This document shows, one piece after another, positions 29,837-40,970 of a DNA stretch of 53,907 nt. The stretch spans positions 1-53,907 of the forward strand of contig NZ_CALNWY010000029.1 in NCBI RefSeq assembly GCF_940807255.1. The letters are read 5' to 3'. A program made the position numbers and the translations under genes. Numbering within the stretch: the first letter of the stretch is position 1; every line of letters starts with the position of its first letter. The notes under the pieces are model-generated. The model did no database searches, was not told where the DNA came from, and saw only the letters and a list, made by a program, of their open reading frames with translations. Origin of the DNA: Mixta sp. Marseille-Q2659 (GTDB taxonomy: Bacteria > Pseudomonadota > Gammaproteobacteria > Enterobacterales > Enterobacteriaceae).

Positions 29837-30235
29837 GTGAACCCCTACTCAATTACCAACTTAAACTCATTGATGACGTGCGATGGTCGGGCAAGGCGTC
29901 CACGAGCATAGCTCAGCAGACGCACCGCTAGTTTGACCACGCAAATGCGAGGTTGTCACACAACGAAGCGAATTATTATAAAAATGAATGTGAAACGTGC
30001 TGTTACGCCGGGAACGGTGCCGGGCGCAGTGACCTTACACAGTCTGTGTGGGCTTTATTATGCAAATGCCTGCTACAAGGGCAAGCGGCAACGGACGAAG
30101 AAAAACTTTTTTTGCAAACTTTTGTAACTTTAATGCTTTTTTCCCCACTGATTCCGCTCAGAAGCTGTCGGGTTAATGTTTTTATCAGTAAAGCCAGCGT
30201 CCGGCTCTGGCCGATTCGATAAGCATTCCAACAAT
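29837..30235. other. Intergenic region between yhjJ and dctA
   Basis: About 400 bases without a supported gene. Short frames here lack ribosome sites and family resemblance. The region should contain the yhjJ promoter. Confidence 0.4.
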
Positions 30236-30268
30236 AAAAAAGGACGCGGCCTTATGCAGGCAGCGTCC
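30236..30268 (-). terminator. Rho-independent terminator of dctA
   Basis: On the minus strand a GGACGC...GCGTCC stem with an inner three-pair extension is followed by TTTTTATT, about 40 bases after the dctA stop. Confidence 0.8.
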
Positions 30269-30308
30269 CTTGAGCGCGACGGTTATCAGCTTCGCGTTAC
30301 ATCGATAA

Positions 30309-31679
<1,371 letters not shown>

Positions 31680-31830
31680 TTAACAAGATTGATATAATCT
31701 GTTACCAGCCGAACTGGTCATAATCAGGATTTATGAACTGAAACGCTTCAGCAGAAAGAACCATAACCAAATATTCAGAATTAAATACTGGTTAAACGGC
31801 TGGCAGGGAAGCGCCAGCTGATGGGGGAAG

Positions 31831-31854
31831 AACCCGGAAGGCGATTTCCGGGTT
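31831..31854 (-). terminator. Hairpin terminating hmsP
   Basis: Inverted AACCCGGAA / TTCCGGGTT with a six-base loop, seven bases after the hmsP stop. No long T-run. Confidence 0.6.
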
Positions 31855-31861
31855 AAGAAAA

Positions 31862-33880
31862 TTATTCGACAGGCAGAGTGCGCGGCAGCGTCGCCAGCCA
31901 CTTTTCAAAATCGCTCAGCGAAAGCGGGCCGTCAAACAGATAGCCCTGGCCGATAGTAATACCGCGCGCCAACAGCCAGTCGCGCTGCGACACGGTTTCC
32001 ACCCCTTCAGCCACCACGTCCAAATCGGTAATCTCGGAAATGGCCGCCACAATTCTGACCATGGTGTCGTCATCGGGCAGCGCAGAGACAAAGCTGCGAT
32101 CCATCTTCAGCTTGCTGATCGGTAACGATCGGAACTGATGGAGATAGCTGAGATTGGCATAGCCGGTACCGAAATCATCCAGCGCTACCGCCACGCCCGC
32201 TTCCTGCAGCCCGCCAAGCAGCATTTTCGCCTGGGCCGGATCGCCAATCTGGGCGGTTTCCGTCAGCTCCAGCACCAGGCTGCCGGGGCGGATGCGATGC
32301 CGCTCCAGCAATTCCTGCAGATGCCAGACGGTGCCCGGCTCGCGTAGCTGTACGGCGGAAATATTTACGTTTAGCGGCAATTCAATGCCGCGTTTTTGCC
32401 AGGCGGCCAGCACCCGGCACGCCTCCTCCAGCGCCCAGCGTCCTAACGCGCCGATCACGCCGATCTCTTCCGCGCTGGTAATCAGCTCCTCCGGCAGGTT
32501 GTAACTGCCGTCAGGCTGGCGCATACGCAGCAGCGCTTCGGCCCCTACCAGTTCGCCGGTCGCCATATTAATCTGCGGCTGCAAAAAGAGCGCAAACTGC
32601 TCCTGCTCCAGCCCCTGCAAAATATCGTGTTCCTGCGTCAGCCGCCGCTGCGCGCGCTCGGTCAGCAGCGGATCGAAAAACAGAATCTGGTTTTTGCCCT
32701 GGTGACGGGCGGACATCATGGCGGAAATCGCCCGGCCCAGCAGTTCCGGCGCGGTCAGGTTGCTGGCGTCGCGTTGAGCAATGCCGATACTCAGCGTCGG
32801 GCGCAACTGCACCTGTTGCAGGCTGACCGGCTGATTAAGGCGATTCATCAGATTACGCGCCAGGCGATAGGCGCGAAATGGATTTTTCGCCGTTTTCACC
32901 AGCAGCGCGAAATCACTAACGCCCAGCTGAGCCAGCACGGTGCGATCTTCAATCGTGGCGCGGATTTTCTCCAGCAGCGTTAAGGTCAACGTATCGCGCT
33001 GCTCTTCCGTCAGTACGCCGTTGGCTTCCAGCAGCGTTTCCACGCGCACGATCATCACGGTAAACGGCCCGCTATAGACGGCGGCCTTCAGATGCTGCTC
33101 CAGCAGCGCCAGAAACAGCGTGCGATTGGGCAAATCGGTCAGCTTATAGTGCGTGGTCAGGCGGCTCATCTCGTCATGCACCGACTCCAGCACCTGCTGA
33201 TTACGGTTATAGCTGCGGATTAACATGCCGATTTCATCATCCTGATGCAGCTTCGGCAGGGACAGCTTATGGGTCAGAATATCCTGTGGCGGCAGATCGT
33301 GCAGCTCACGTGCCATATCACGCAGCGGATGGATCACCAGCCGATTAATACACCAGCTAATGGCGACCGAGAGGATCAGCGCCAGCAGCAGATAAGTAGT
33401 CAGCATGGTGGACATGGTGCTGAGGATAAACTGGTAAACGCGCCAGGAATCGGCCTGTAGCACCAGGTAGGCCAGCGGCTTCGGCGAGGCGGCGCTTTCG
33501 GCCGAATAGAGCGGCACGGTAATCTGTACCGGTAGCTCAAACAGCCGCGCAATCAGGCGCGGCACCGCCCGTTCATTTTCAAAATCGGTATGCAGCGCCT
33601 GAAAAGCGTTGGGCAAAACCACGTCGGCGCGGGAAAGAATCCCGGCGGGTTTTAATGAGTTGAGAATGCGTTCGGCCTGCGGAATATCGGCGCGCAGCAC
33701 CGCTTCAGAGAGCGGCTGACGCACCGTATGCGCGACGTTTTCCATCTGCTGGGCATAATCTATCCTGCGCTGCTGCACAAAATGGAAAAGCTGAATAACG
33801 ATAAAAATACAGATAGTCACTACCGCAACGCCAGAAACCGTTGCCATCTGCTTGATCGTAAGTGACCGACTAACGCGCAA
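31862..33880 (-). CDS. hmsP: Membrane GGDEF/EAL protein HmsP (YhjK/PdeK)
   Basis: I take a TTG start at 33880 behind GGAG, giving 672 residues beginning (M)RVSRSLTIKQMATVSG as in E. coli YhjK. Order: membrane segment (about 10-30), periplasmic sensor region, second membrane segment, HAMP linker, a GGDEF domain whose signature is degenerate (GVSDF), and an EAL domain with intact GAEALLRM, LELTETAQIG, ALDDFGTGYANLSY and VVAEGVET. Thus probably a c-di-GMP phosphodiesterase that restrains biofilm polysaccharide. It is the immediate neighbour of bcsC, as in E. coli. Confidence 0.92.
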   Translation of the reverse strand: MRVSRSLTIKQMATVSGVAVVTICIFIVIQLFHFVQQRRIDYAQQMENVAHTVRQPLSEAVLRADIPQAERILNSLKPAGILSRADVVLPNAFQALHTDFENERAVPRLIARLFELPVQITVPLYSAESAASPKPLAYLVLQADSWRVYQFILSTMSTMLTTYLLLALILSVAISWCINRLVIHPLRDMARELHDLPPQDILTHKLSLPKLHQDDEIGMLIRSYNRNQQVLESVHDEMSRLTTHYKLTDLPNRTLFLALLEQHLKAAVYSGPFTVMIVRVETLLEANGVLTEEQRDTLTLTLLEKIRATIEDRTVLAQLGVSDFALLVKTAKNPFRAYRLARNLMNRLNQPVSLQQVQLRPTLSIGIAQRDASNLTAPELLGRAISAMMSARHQGKNQILFFDPLLTERAQRRLTQEHDILQGLEQEQFALFLQPQINMATGELVGAEALLRMRQPDGSYNLPEELITSAEEIGVIGALGRWALEEACRVLAAWQKRGIELPLNVNISAVQLREPGTVWHLQELLERHRIRPGSLVLELTETAQIGDPAQAKMLLGGLQEAGVAVALDDFGTGYANLSYLHQFRSLPISKLKMDRSFVSALPDDDTMVRIVAAISEITDLDVVAEGVETVSQRDWLLARGITIGQGYLFDGPLSLSDFEKWLATLPRTLPVE

Positions 33881-34008
33881 AGCTATTCTCCAGGCCCTGG
33901 AAAGCGGGCAATAACGATAAAAGCAACCAGGAGTATATCTCATGGTTGCTGTTTTTTAAGTAAAGATAGTGACGGCAGGAAACTGTTTAAGGTTTTTCCA
34001 GGCAGGGG

Positions 34009-37000
34009 CTATTTAAAATCAGCGTAAGGCGTTAACGGCTGCGGCGGCAGATCGAGATCGCCTTCCCAGCCCGCCAGCGAATAGCGCGCATAAATCAGGC
34101 CGTGGCTCGGCGTGTAATCTTTCGCCTGTTGAATATCCACCGCCAGTCCCAGCGTCCAGTGCGCCGTTAACCGGCGTTCCACCGCTGCGCGCAGCGTATA
34201 GCCGAAGCCGCTGCCGGAACTCCCTTCTGAAGAAGGGTTTGCTGTCGTCTCAAAACCAGGATAGACCGGATAGCGCTGCTGCGAACGGGTTTTTGAGCGC
34301 GACCAGGAGAGCGAGCCGCCCACATCAAATGACCAGTTTTCAGTACGCTGGCGATAGGCCAGCGGCACCGCCAGCGAAAAGTATTGCTGCGGACTGTAAT
34401 AGCCGCCCTGCCCGAAGGCGTAATCGCTGAGGTCTTTTTGGTAGTGCCACAGCATGCTGTTTAAGCCAATGGTGGCGCGCCGGTTATCCTCATTTATTAA
34501 CTTGTAATAATAGCCTGCCATCAGACGTTCGCGGCTGTTATCGGCGACGTTTTTGCCGGTAATCTGATGCGCGCTAAGATCGGCCCAGACGCCATGCGCT
34601 CCGCCCCGATCGTAACTCAGCCCGACGGAGCCGCCGGTAGCGACCACGCCGCCCCAGCTGCGTCCGCCCTGCGGGCTGGGATCGCGCGCGCCCGCCCAGG
34701 CCAGCAACGAACTGGAAATGGGACGACGCGAGGCGGTAAAGGTCAGGCCGACATCTTTGACATCGGTGTTCCAGCTGACGCCGCCTACCCAGTTCACTAC
34801 CTCAAAGCCCATCGGCGAGGTGCCAATATCCGCCGACCAGCGATCGTTTTGCCAGCCCGCCCCAACGGCGACCCCTTCCGCGCGCTGTTTCAGATCGCGG
34901 CTACAGCCGTCGTTGCCGTTATCGGCACAGGTGCCAAATACTTCGGTATGGCTGCCGTTTTCAGTGGCAAAGGTGCCTGCCGACACCTCGACGCGATCGA
35001 CGCGCACAAAGCTTTTACCGCTGGCGAGTGGCGTATTCAGCTGCAGCATGGTGGTATGCGCAGTGAAATCGGAGATGCCGCCGGTGCCTTTATTACGTGA
35101 GTAATCCTGCTCCAGCATCAAGGTAGTGTCCTGACGCTGATAAAGCTCGGCGGCGTCGCTGCGGATACCGCGTTTCAGCCAGTCATCGGCCGGATTATTA
35201 CGCATCAGGCGGGTAAAGGTAGCGTTATCGCTCGGCTGGGCGGAAGTGATACCGCTGGCGACCATCGCCCGGCGATAATCCGTCAGCGCCAGATCGGGCT
35301 GCTGCTGCGCCTCCAGCCGGGCCGCATCACGGAATACCAGCGCGCTGCCCTGTGATGGCGCTTCCTGTTGGGCGCGCGGCTTCAGCTGCTGATAAAGCTG
35401 ACGGGCGTGCGCGCTATCGTCAACGCTCTGCCAGGCGTTCGCCAGACGGCGCCCGGTGTTAAGGCTTGCTTCTGCGGCGCCAGCGGGCAGTGCGTTCAGC
35501 GCATCGCGCGCCTCCGTCTTACGATTCAACGCCACCAGCGCTTCAATCTGCCCCAGCGCCGCGTCCTGATTATTCGCATCCTGCGCCAGCACGCGCCGGT
35601 AACCGTCCAGCGCTTGTTGCGGATAGCCGTCCGCCAGCGCCCAGTCAGCCAGCGTAATATCGCGGCGCGGCGACACGGGCTGTTGATTTAACAGCGCAAT
35701 CGCCGCGCTGTTATTACCCGCCAGCCGCTGCGCATCCGCTGCGGCGTAAACTTTATCCTGCTGCAGCCGTTCGGCCAGCTCGCGCATGTTTTGGTCCCAG
35801 CGAGCCTGCGGCAGGCTGTTCAACTGACGCAGCGCCTCATCGGCGCGATCGCTGCCGGAGAGGTAAAGACTGTAAGCATAAACCTGCGTCGGATCGGTCG
35901 GCTGACGGCGCGCCATCGCCGTCATCAGGCTGTCAGCCTGCTGTGGATCTCCCGCATTACGCAGCGCACCGGCTAATCGATAGTTGAGCCAGATATCGTC
36001 CGGCGCGTTCTGCTGCGCCTCGCGATACTTTTCCGCCGCCTGCGCCCAGCTTCCCTGTTGCGCCAGCGTATCCGCCTCGGCGCGCAGCACATCGCTGCGC
36101 AAGCTGTTCAGCGTACTGCCGAGTACACGCTGTTGCTCGCCGCTCAACCCGTTGATAAAGGCGATCGCTTTCTGCGGCGACTGTTGCTGATACAGGCCCG
36201 CCAGCCGTCTGACCGCCGTGGTATTGGTGGCATCCATCCGCCACGCCTGGCGGAACAATTGCTCCGCTTCCGCCGTGTTTTTACGCGCCAGCGCCACGTC
36301 GCCCAGCCCGATTAAGGCATAGCTGTCACTGTTATCCAGCGTGCGCGCCTGCTGATATTGCTGCTCAGCGGCGGCAATATCGCCTTTCGCCAGCGCGTTA
36401 TCACCATTTTCGATCGCCAGCCAGTAACGGTTAGTTTGCAACAGGCTCTGCCACATGCCGATATTGGTGCTTTGCTGTCCGGCCTTGATCGCCTGTTCAA
36501 AGTAATCAGCCGCCGCGGCGCGATGATTGGCGCGCGCCTGCGCCTGTCCCATGGCACCCAGCAGATCGGCATCGCCGGGATTGAGTTTCAGCGCCGACGC
36601 CAGCGTCGGGATCGCCTCCGCGCCCGCGCCGTTATCCACCAGCGCCAGCCCACGAGAACGCTGCTGGAAAGCGGGATCGGCCAGCATTTTCTGCTGACGC
36701 GCCAGCTCCTGCTCGCCATTGCTGCGCGCATCGCCGCTGGTAAACGTCTGAAGATATTCTTGCAGCTGCGCCACGGTCTGATTGCTGACCGGCTGCGCCT
36801 GAATACGGCTGAGCCAGAGTTCGGCGGCCTGATCGCGTCCGGCCGGATTATCCGCCAGCGTTTTCAGCTCGTTGGTCGCCTGCGCGGCGTTGTCATTCTG
36901 GAACTGCAGCCGCGCCAGCTGCATACGCACGCCGATATTGCCCGGATAGCGCCGATCCAGCGCCTGCAGGTTAGCCAGCGCTTCCGGCTGCTGGCCTTCA

Positions 37001-37503
37001 ATGCGCGCCACCAGGCTCCAGTATTCCAGCGCAATATCCACGGAAGGAAAGGTGCCATTAAACAGCTTATCCCAGGCGGCGCGCGCCTCCGGCAGATGGC
37101 CGGAGGTCGCCAGCAGACGCGCCTGCTGTAACTGCTGACGCCCTTCCTGGCTAATCAACAACATGCTGGCCTGCGATTCACGCGTCGCACGTGATTCTGG
37201 CGCCACCTTTTTTAACTGCGCCATATACTGCTGCGCCTTCGCCTGATCGCCCTGATGCAGCGCCAGTCGCAGACGCGCCGCGATAACGTCCGGGTTATCG
37301 GGATCGATTTTTTCCAGCCGGTAAAGCGCCTGCGCGACTAGGTCGTATTTGTTGGTCGCTTCGCCGGTGCGCACCTGCTCCAGCAGCCACTCAACCGGCG
37401 CCACTTCGCGCGCATTTTCCGTAGCGGCCAGCGCGGGCAAGCTACCAAGGCCGATCATGCCCGGCAGCACAAGGCTCAGGCAGCTTAATCTGAAGTTACG
37501 CAT
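34009..37503 (-). CDS. bcsC: Cellulose export outer-membrane protein BcsC
   Basis: A 1164-residue protein from the MRNF start (E. coli begins MRKF). Signal peptide to about residue 27, then about 19 TPR-type repeats (for example YALIGLGDVALARKNTAEAE), and a C-terminal beta-barrel of some 300 residues (TIGLNSMLWHYQKDLSDYAF, YDRGGAHGVWADLSAHQITG) ending PPQPLTPYADFK. It guides the glucan through the periplasm and outer membrane. Its start overlaps the end of bcsZ by 19 bases, implying coupling. An alternative start is 37515. Confidence 0.96.
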   Translation of the reverse strand: MRNFRLSCLSLVLPGMIGLGSLPALAATENAREVAPVEWLLEQVRTGEATNKYDLVAQALYRLEKIDPDNPDVIAARLRLALHQGDQAKAQQYMAQLKKVAPESRATRESQASMLLISQEGRQQLQQARLLATSGHLPEARAAWDKLFNGTFPSVDIALEYWSLVARIEGQQPEALANLQALDRRYPGNIGVRMQLARLQFQNDNAAQATNELKTLADNPAGRDQAAELWLSRIQAQPVSNQTVAQLQEYLQTFTSGDARSNGEQELARQQKMLADPAFQQRSRGLALVDNGAGAEAIPTLASALKLNPGDADLLGAMGQAQARANHRAAAADYFEQAIKAGQQSTNIGMWQSLLQTNRYWLAIENGDNALAKGDIAAAEQQYQQARTLDNSDSYALIGLGDVALARKNTAEAEQLFRQAWRMDATNTTAVRRLAGLYQQQSPQKAIAFINGLSGEQQRVLGSTLNSLRSDVLRAEADTLAQQGSWAQAAEKYREAQQNAPDDIWLNYRLAGALRNAGDPQQADSLMTAMARRQPTDPTQVYAYSLYLSGSDRADEALRQLNSLPQARWDQNMRELAERLQQDKVYAAADAQRLAGNNSAAIALLNQQPVSPRRDITLADWALADGYPQQALDGYRRVLAQDANNQDAALGQIEALVALNRKTEARDALNALPAGAAEASLNTGRRLANAWQSVDDSAHARQLYQQLKPRAQQEAPSQGSALVFRDAARLEAQQQPDLALTDYRRAMVASGITSAQPSDNATFTRLMRNNPADDWLKRGIRSDAAELYQRQDTTLMLEQDYSRNKGTGGISDFTAHTTMLQLNTPLASGKSFVRVDRVEVSAGTFATENGSHTEVFGTCADNGNDGCSRDLKQRAEGVAVGAGWQNDRWSADIGTSPMGFEVVNWVGGVSWNTDVKDVGLTFTASRRPISSSLLAWAGARDPSPQGGRSWGGVVATGGSVGLSYDRGGAHGVWADLSAHQITGKNVADNSRERLMAGYYYKLINEDNRRATIGLNSMLWHYQKDLSDYAFGQGGYYSPQQYFSLAVPLAYRQRTENWSFDVGGSLSWSRSKTRSQQRYPVYPGFETTANPSSEGSSGSGFGYTLRAAVERRLTAHWTLGLAVDIQQAKDYTPSHGLIYARYSLAGWEGDLDLPPQPLTPYADFK

Positions 37504-38591
37504 TGAGAATCCCATGCCGGTAACAGGTCGCCCTGGGCAGTAAAGCGGTAGCGGTTATCGTTCCAGCCGCTGCCAAACAGATTCAGCACGCTGCTGTAAT
37601 AGGCGTCGCTGCCGGGCGGCTCCTGCTCTACGCGCTGCTGCTGTGCGGTCAGCGCATAAGAGCCTTGCAGGAACGGCAGCAGCGCGGCGGAAAAGCCGAC
37701 GTTGCCGTGGTTAGTCATCTGACCGGTTTCGATATTGACCCGCTCCGGCGGATTGCCGGACTCTTCCGTCAGACGCGCCATCGGGGCAAAGTGCGCCAAC
37801 AGCGTCGCTTTACGCGGATCCTCATCGCTAAGCATACCGGCCCAGAGATAGACGCGAATCGCATCGTAGCCGCCTGTCGGCCCTTTGGTTTTATCGGGAC
37901 GCCAGCTGCCGTTCTGCCAAATAGACCAGTCCGGCGCGAAGCCTTTCGGCGCGGTATCCTGCAGCAGGCGCAGCGCGTTGCGGTTAATTTCCGGCCACGG
38001 CCCTTTAAGCTGGCTGACGCGGGTCAACAACTGCAACGGCAAATAGCTGGGATTAACCATCCAGCTGTCGGGCTGGCTAAAGCCGGTTTTACCCGGCAGC
38101 AGCATCAGGCCGAAGCCTTTCAGATTAGCCACTTCCTCTTTCGCAACCCGGTTCAACAGCAGCGTGCCGGTTACCTGGTAGCTGCGGCTCTGCCATAAAC
38201 GGCTCGCCTCCAGCAGCGTCCAGCCGATCCAGAGATCGGCATCGGACGCGGAATTCTCATCCAGCACCTGCCACTTGCCGCTTTTTTCCTCTTTGCCCCA
38301 CAGCCAGGCGGGCAGGCGCTGCGTCAAATCTCCGGCGGCCAGGTTGTTCTCCGTCCAGCCCAGCAGCCGATCAAACATGGGTCGATCGTTCGCTACCAGC
38401 GCGAAGAACAGCCCGTAGCTCTGCCCTTCGGAGGTGGTAATATTTTTCCCTTCATAAGGATCGATCACCCGCCCCTCTTCGCTGATGTAGTCTTGCTTAA
38501 AGTGTTCCCAGTCTGGCCAGTCAACGCATTGCGCGCCGACGCGCCCAGCGACCAGTAACATCAGCAGTAATATTCCCAGCCGCCGCATCAT
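37485..38591 (-). CDS. bcsZ: Periplasmic endo-1,4-glucanase BcsZ (GH8)
   Basis: A 368-residue secreted family 8 glycosidase. Signal peptide ends near AGRVGA; catalytic acid Glu in ITTSEGQSYGLFFALVAND; DADLWIGWTLLEA and the TGGYDAIRVYLW segment supply the remaining active-site residues. It trims cellulose during export. The start overlaps the bcsB stop by one base; the second ATG (38588) is equally possible. Confidence 0.95.
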   Translation of the reverse strand: MMRRLGILLLMLLVAGRVGAQCVDWPDWEHFKQDYISEEGRVIDPYEGKNITTSEGQSYGLFFALVANDRPMFDRLLGWTENNLAAGDLTQRLPAWLWGKEEKSGKWQVLDENSASDADLWIGWTLLEASRLWQSRSYQVTGTLLLNRVAKEEVANLKGFGLMLLPGKTGFSQPDSWMVNPSYLPLQLLTRVSQLKGPWPEINRNALRLLQDTAPKGFAPDWSIWQNGSWRPDKTKGPTGGYDAIRVYLWAGMLSDEDPRKATLLAHFAPMARLTEESGNPPERVNIETGQMTNHGNVGFSAALLPFLQGSYALTAQQQRVEQEPPGSDAYYSSVLNLFGSGWNDNRYRFTAQGDLLPAWDSQCVTSD

Positions 38592-40951
38592 TACTCGTCA
38601 TCCTCATTGCCGAGACGACGACGCGTCACCAGCCGCATCAGCCGCCAGACCATCAGCGCCACCAGCACCACCACGATGACCGCAAACAGCGCCATCAGCA
38701 CCGGATGGGTTGCCAGTCCATGCCACAGGCGTTCCCACCAGGGCAGATGGCCGACAAAGTAGCGATCGCCGACGCGCAGGCTGTTCACGCCCGATTCACG
38801 AATAATGGCGGCAGAGCCGTAGATCGCGGCGCGCTTGCCGGTGTCGAGCAGCGCGTTATTAAGCAGCTGATAAGCGTGCGGGCTGTCCGCCAGCAGCGCC
38901 ACCACACTGCGCTGTTCATGAAACGGCGACTGGAAGCCGATAATCGCCGCCATTGGGCCATCGGAAATAATGGTGGTCTGGCTGGCCGCCGTGCGGTCAC
39001 CAGGCGGCGTATCGACATTATCCAGCACCGGCTGACGCACCGGCTTATTCACCCAGCTTTTCGCCCGCTCTACCAGCAGGTTGATGCGGCTGTCTTCGCG
39101 CAGATCGGCAGGAATACGACCGATCATTAACAGATCGGCATCCGCCGATTTGGCTTTTGTCCAGTCATCGGTGATCTGCACGTTGAGCGCCGGGTAGCCG
39201 GTTTGCGCGCCAATATTGCCCAGCGCATTCAGCAGCGCGCTCACCTGATCGGGCTGCGGACGGGTGTTAACCAGCACCAGCGTTTGCGCCAGATCGGCCA
39301 GCCGACTGAACGGGAAACCGGCATTGGCGAACGCACGCAGCGAGGGCATTTCCATGTAGTGACGATAGCCGGAGAAATCGATGGTGGAGTTGCCGTCAAT
39401 CACCACATGATTGGTCACCGGCGTCACCGTTTCACAGCGATCCTGGCTGGTACCGCCGATAATGGTGGTGGAGTAATCAAAGTCGAAACGCAGCTGGTTA
39501 ACCACGCCAAGGCGCAGCGCCGGAATGGTCAGCGAGGCGCTGGTATCCTGTAATCCCTGCACCAGCGGAATATGCAGCAGCTGTTTGCCGCTTTCGCTTT
39601 TCACCTGCAGCGGATAATCCTGCATAAACTGGTTATTCAGATTGACCGCCAGGCGCGAACCGTCGTTTTGCAGCGGCGACGTGTAGCGGTAGGCAAGGTC
39701 CATTTTGATGCCGCGCGCGCGCACCAGATAGAGATCCGGCGGCAGGTTCAGCGTCAGGCTGATCGGATAAGGCTGGACGCCGTCCGCCTGCAGCTGGTTT
39801 TCATACTGTTGCAGCTCGGAGAATTTGGTCTCGCGGTCGGTACGCACCCAGTTCGGCGCGTCGTAAGGCTGACGCGCCATCAGCTGTTTCACCTGCTCAA
39901 TGGTGGAAGACTGGCCGCGCAACAGCACATCGCCCTGCGCAATGCCTTTCACCGCCGTCAGCAAATCCGCATCGTTGCGTCCCAGCACCAGCAACATTTT
40001 CTGATAAGGGTTATCCGGCTGACTGATGATTTCTACCGTCGGCTTATCTACCGGCGGATAATCCTGCAGGAAAGCGGGACGGCGATCGTTAGTGGCGAAT
40101 ACCACCGCGTGCTGCTGTTGCGGCAGCTGGTTATACAGCACCGGGAATGACTGCCCGCGCCACTGCGCCTGTACGCCAAACCAGGAGGCGAGCAGCGCCG
40201 CCGCGTGCTGTTCGCCCAAATCCGGCGAGCTGGCAAAGACCATCGGCAGCTGCAGCGGACGATTATCGCGGCTATCGAAGAACGGTTCCGGGAAGTCGGA
40301 AAGGTCGTTTTTCAGCGGCAGCTTTTGCAGCGTTAAATCCAGCTTACTCTCTTTGCCAATATCGACCCAGATGCTGCTGTTGGCCGGGTTTTCGCAGATG
40401 TTGGTGTAATGGCCGACCAGCTCGAAACGTACGCGGTTGAAATCGGTAATAAACCGCGGATCGATATTCACCGTGGCCTGATTCTCTTTGCCCAGCTGTT
40501 CCGGCGTTATGGTGACCAGCCCTGCCAGCTCCTCGTTCAAATAGACTTTGAGATGCGACATCGTCGGCAACAGCGCGGGCGATGGACGATAGCTCAGGTG
40601 CAGTACCGCCTGGGTGACCAGCTCGTCGCTGCGCACGCCGAACTCAATCTGTCCGTCCGGGCGCGTACCCTGCAGCTTAAAGCTTCCCGGCGCGGGCGCG
40701 ACGTTGCTGAACAGCAGTTCGCTGCTGCGTACCGGCGCGGCGGGCGGCGTATTGGCTGATGCGGCAGCTTCCACCTCACCAGCAACGGCGGGTTGCGTAC
40801 CGGCAGGCGCGGCGGCGTCAGCGCCTGCCGCGGCTTCTGCCGGCTGGGCGATACCCGGCGGCTGTGCGGCGGACGTCGATTCAGGTGCGGCATGGGCTAG
40901 CGGCAGCAGCCCCATCAGCATTGCGGTAATCCAGCTTATTTTTCTCGTCAT
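38591..40951 (-). CDS. bcsB: Cellulose synthase regulatory subunit BcsB
   Basis: A 786-residue periplasmic subunit with signal peptide (ITAMLMGLLPLAHA), an Ala/Pro-rich linker, paired carbohydrate-binding/flavodoxin-like domains (LHLSYRPSPALLPTMSHLKV; FPVLYNQLPQQQHAVVFATN; GGTSQDRCETVTPVTNHVVI) and one C-terminal membrane anchor (LMALFAVIVVVLVALMVWRL). It partners BcsA at the inner membrane. I choose the ATG at 40951 by comparison with E. coli. The open frame extends to 40990 inside the bcsA end. Confidence 0.94.
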   Translation of the reverse strand: MTRKISWITAMLMGLLPLAHAAPESTSAAQPPGIAQPAEAAAGADAAAPAGTQPAVAGEVEAAASANTPPAAPVRSSELLFSNVAPAPGSFKLQGTRPDGQIEFGVRSDELVTQAVLHLSYRPSPALLPTMSHLKVYLNEELAGLVTITPEQLGKENQATVNIDPRFITDFNRVRFELVGHYTNICENPANSSIWVDIGKESKLDLTLQKLPLKNDLSDFPEPFFDSRDNRPLQLPMVFASSPDLGEQHAAALLASWFGVQAQWRGQSFPVLYNQLPQQQHAVVFATNDRRPAFLQDYPPVDKPTVEIISQPDNPYQKMLLVLGRNDADLLTAVKGIAQGDVLLRGQSSTIEQVKQLMARQPYDAPNWVRTDRETKFSELQQYENQLQADGVQPYPISLTLNLPPDLYLVRARGIKMDLAYRYTSPLQNDGSRLAVNLNNQFMQDYPLQVKSESGKQLLHIPLVQGLQDTSASLTIPALRLGVVNQLRFDFDYSTTIIGGTSQDRCETVTPVTNHVVIDGNSTIDFSGYRHYMEMPSLRAFANAGFPFSRLADLAQTLVLVNTRPQPDQVSALLNALGNIGAQTGYPALNVQITDDWTKAKSADADLLMIGRIPADLREDSRINLLVERAKSWVNKPVRQPVLDNVDTPPGDRTAASQTTIISDGPMAAIIGFQSPFHEQRSVVALLADSPHAYQLLNNALLDTGKRAAIYGSAAIIRESGVNSLRVGDRYFVGHLPWWERLWHGLATHPVLMALFAVIVVVLVALMVWRLMRLVTRRRLGNEDDE

Positions 40952-40970
40952 TGTCGCATCATCAGTTAAG

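Noticed and set aside
29933..30222. Short overlapping frames between yhjJ and dctA
   Set aside because: They lack ribosome sites and recognisable sequence, and run through A- and T-rich tracts.
36358..37131. 257-codon plus-strand frame
   Set aside because: It is a shadow of bcsC TPR repeats, with composition dominated by Arg/Gln/Leu and no family resemblance.
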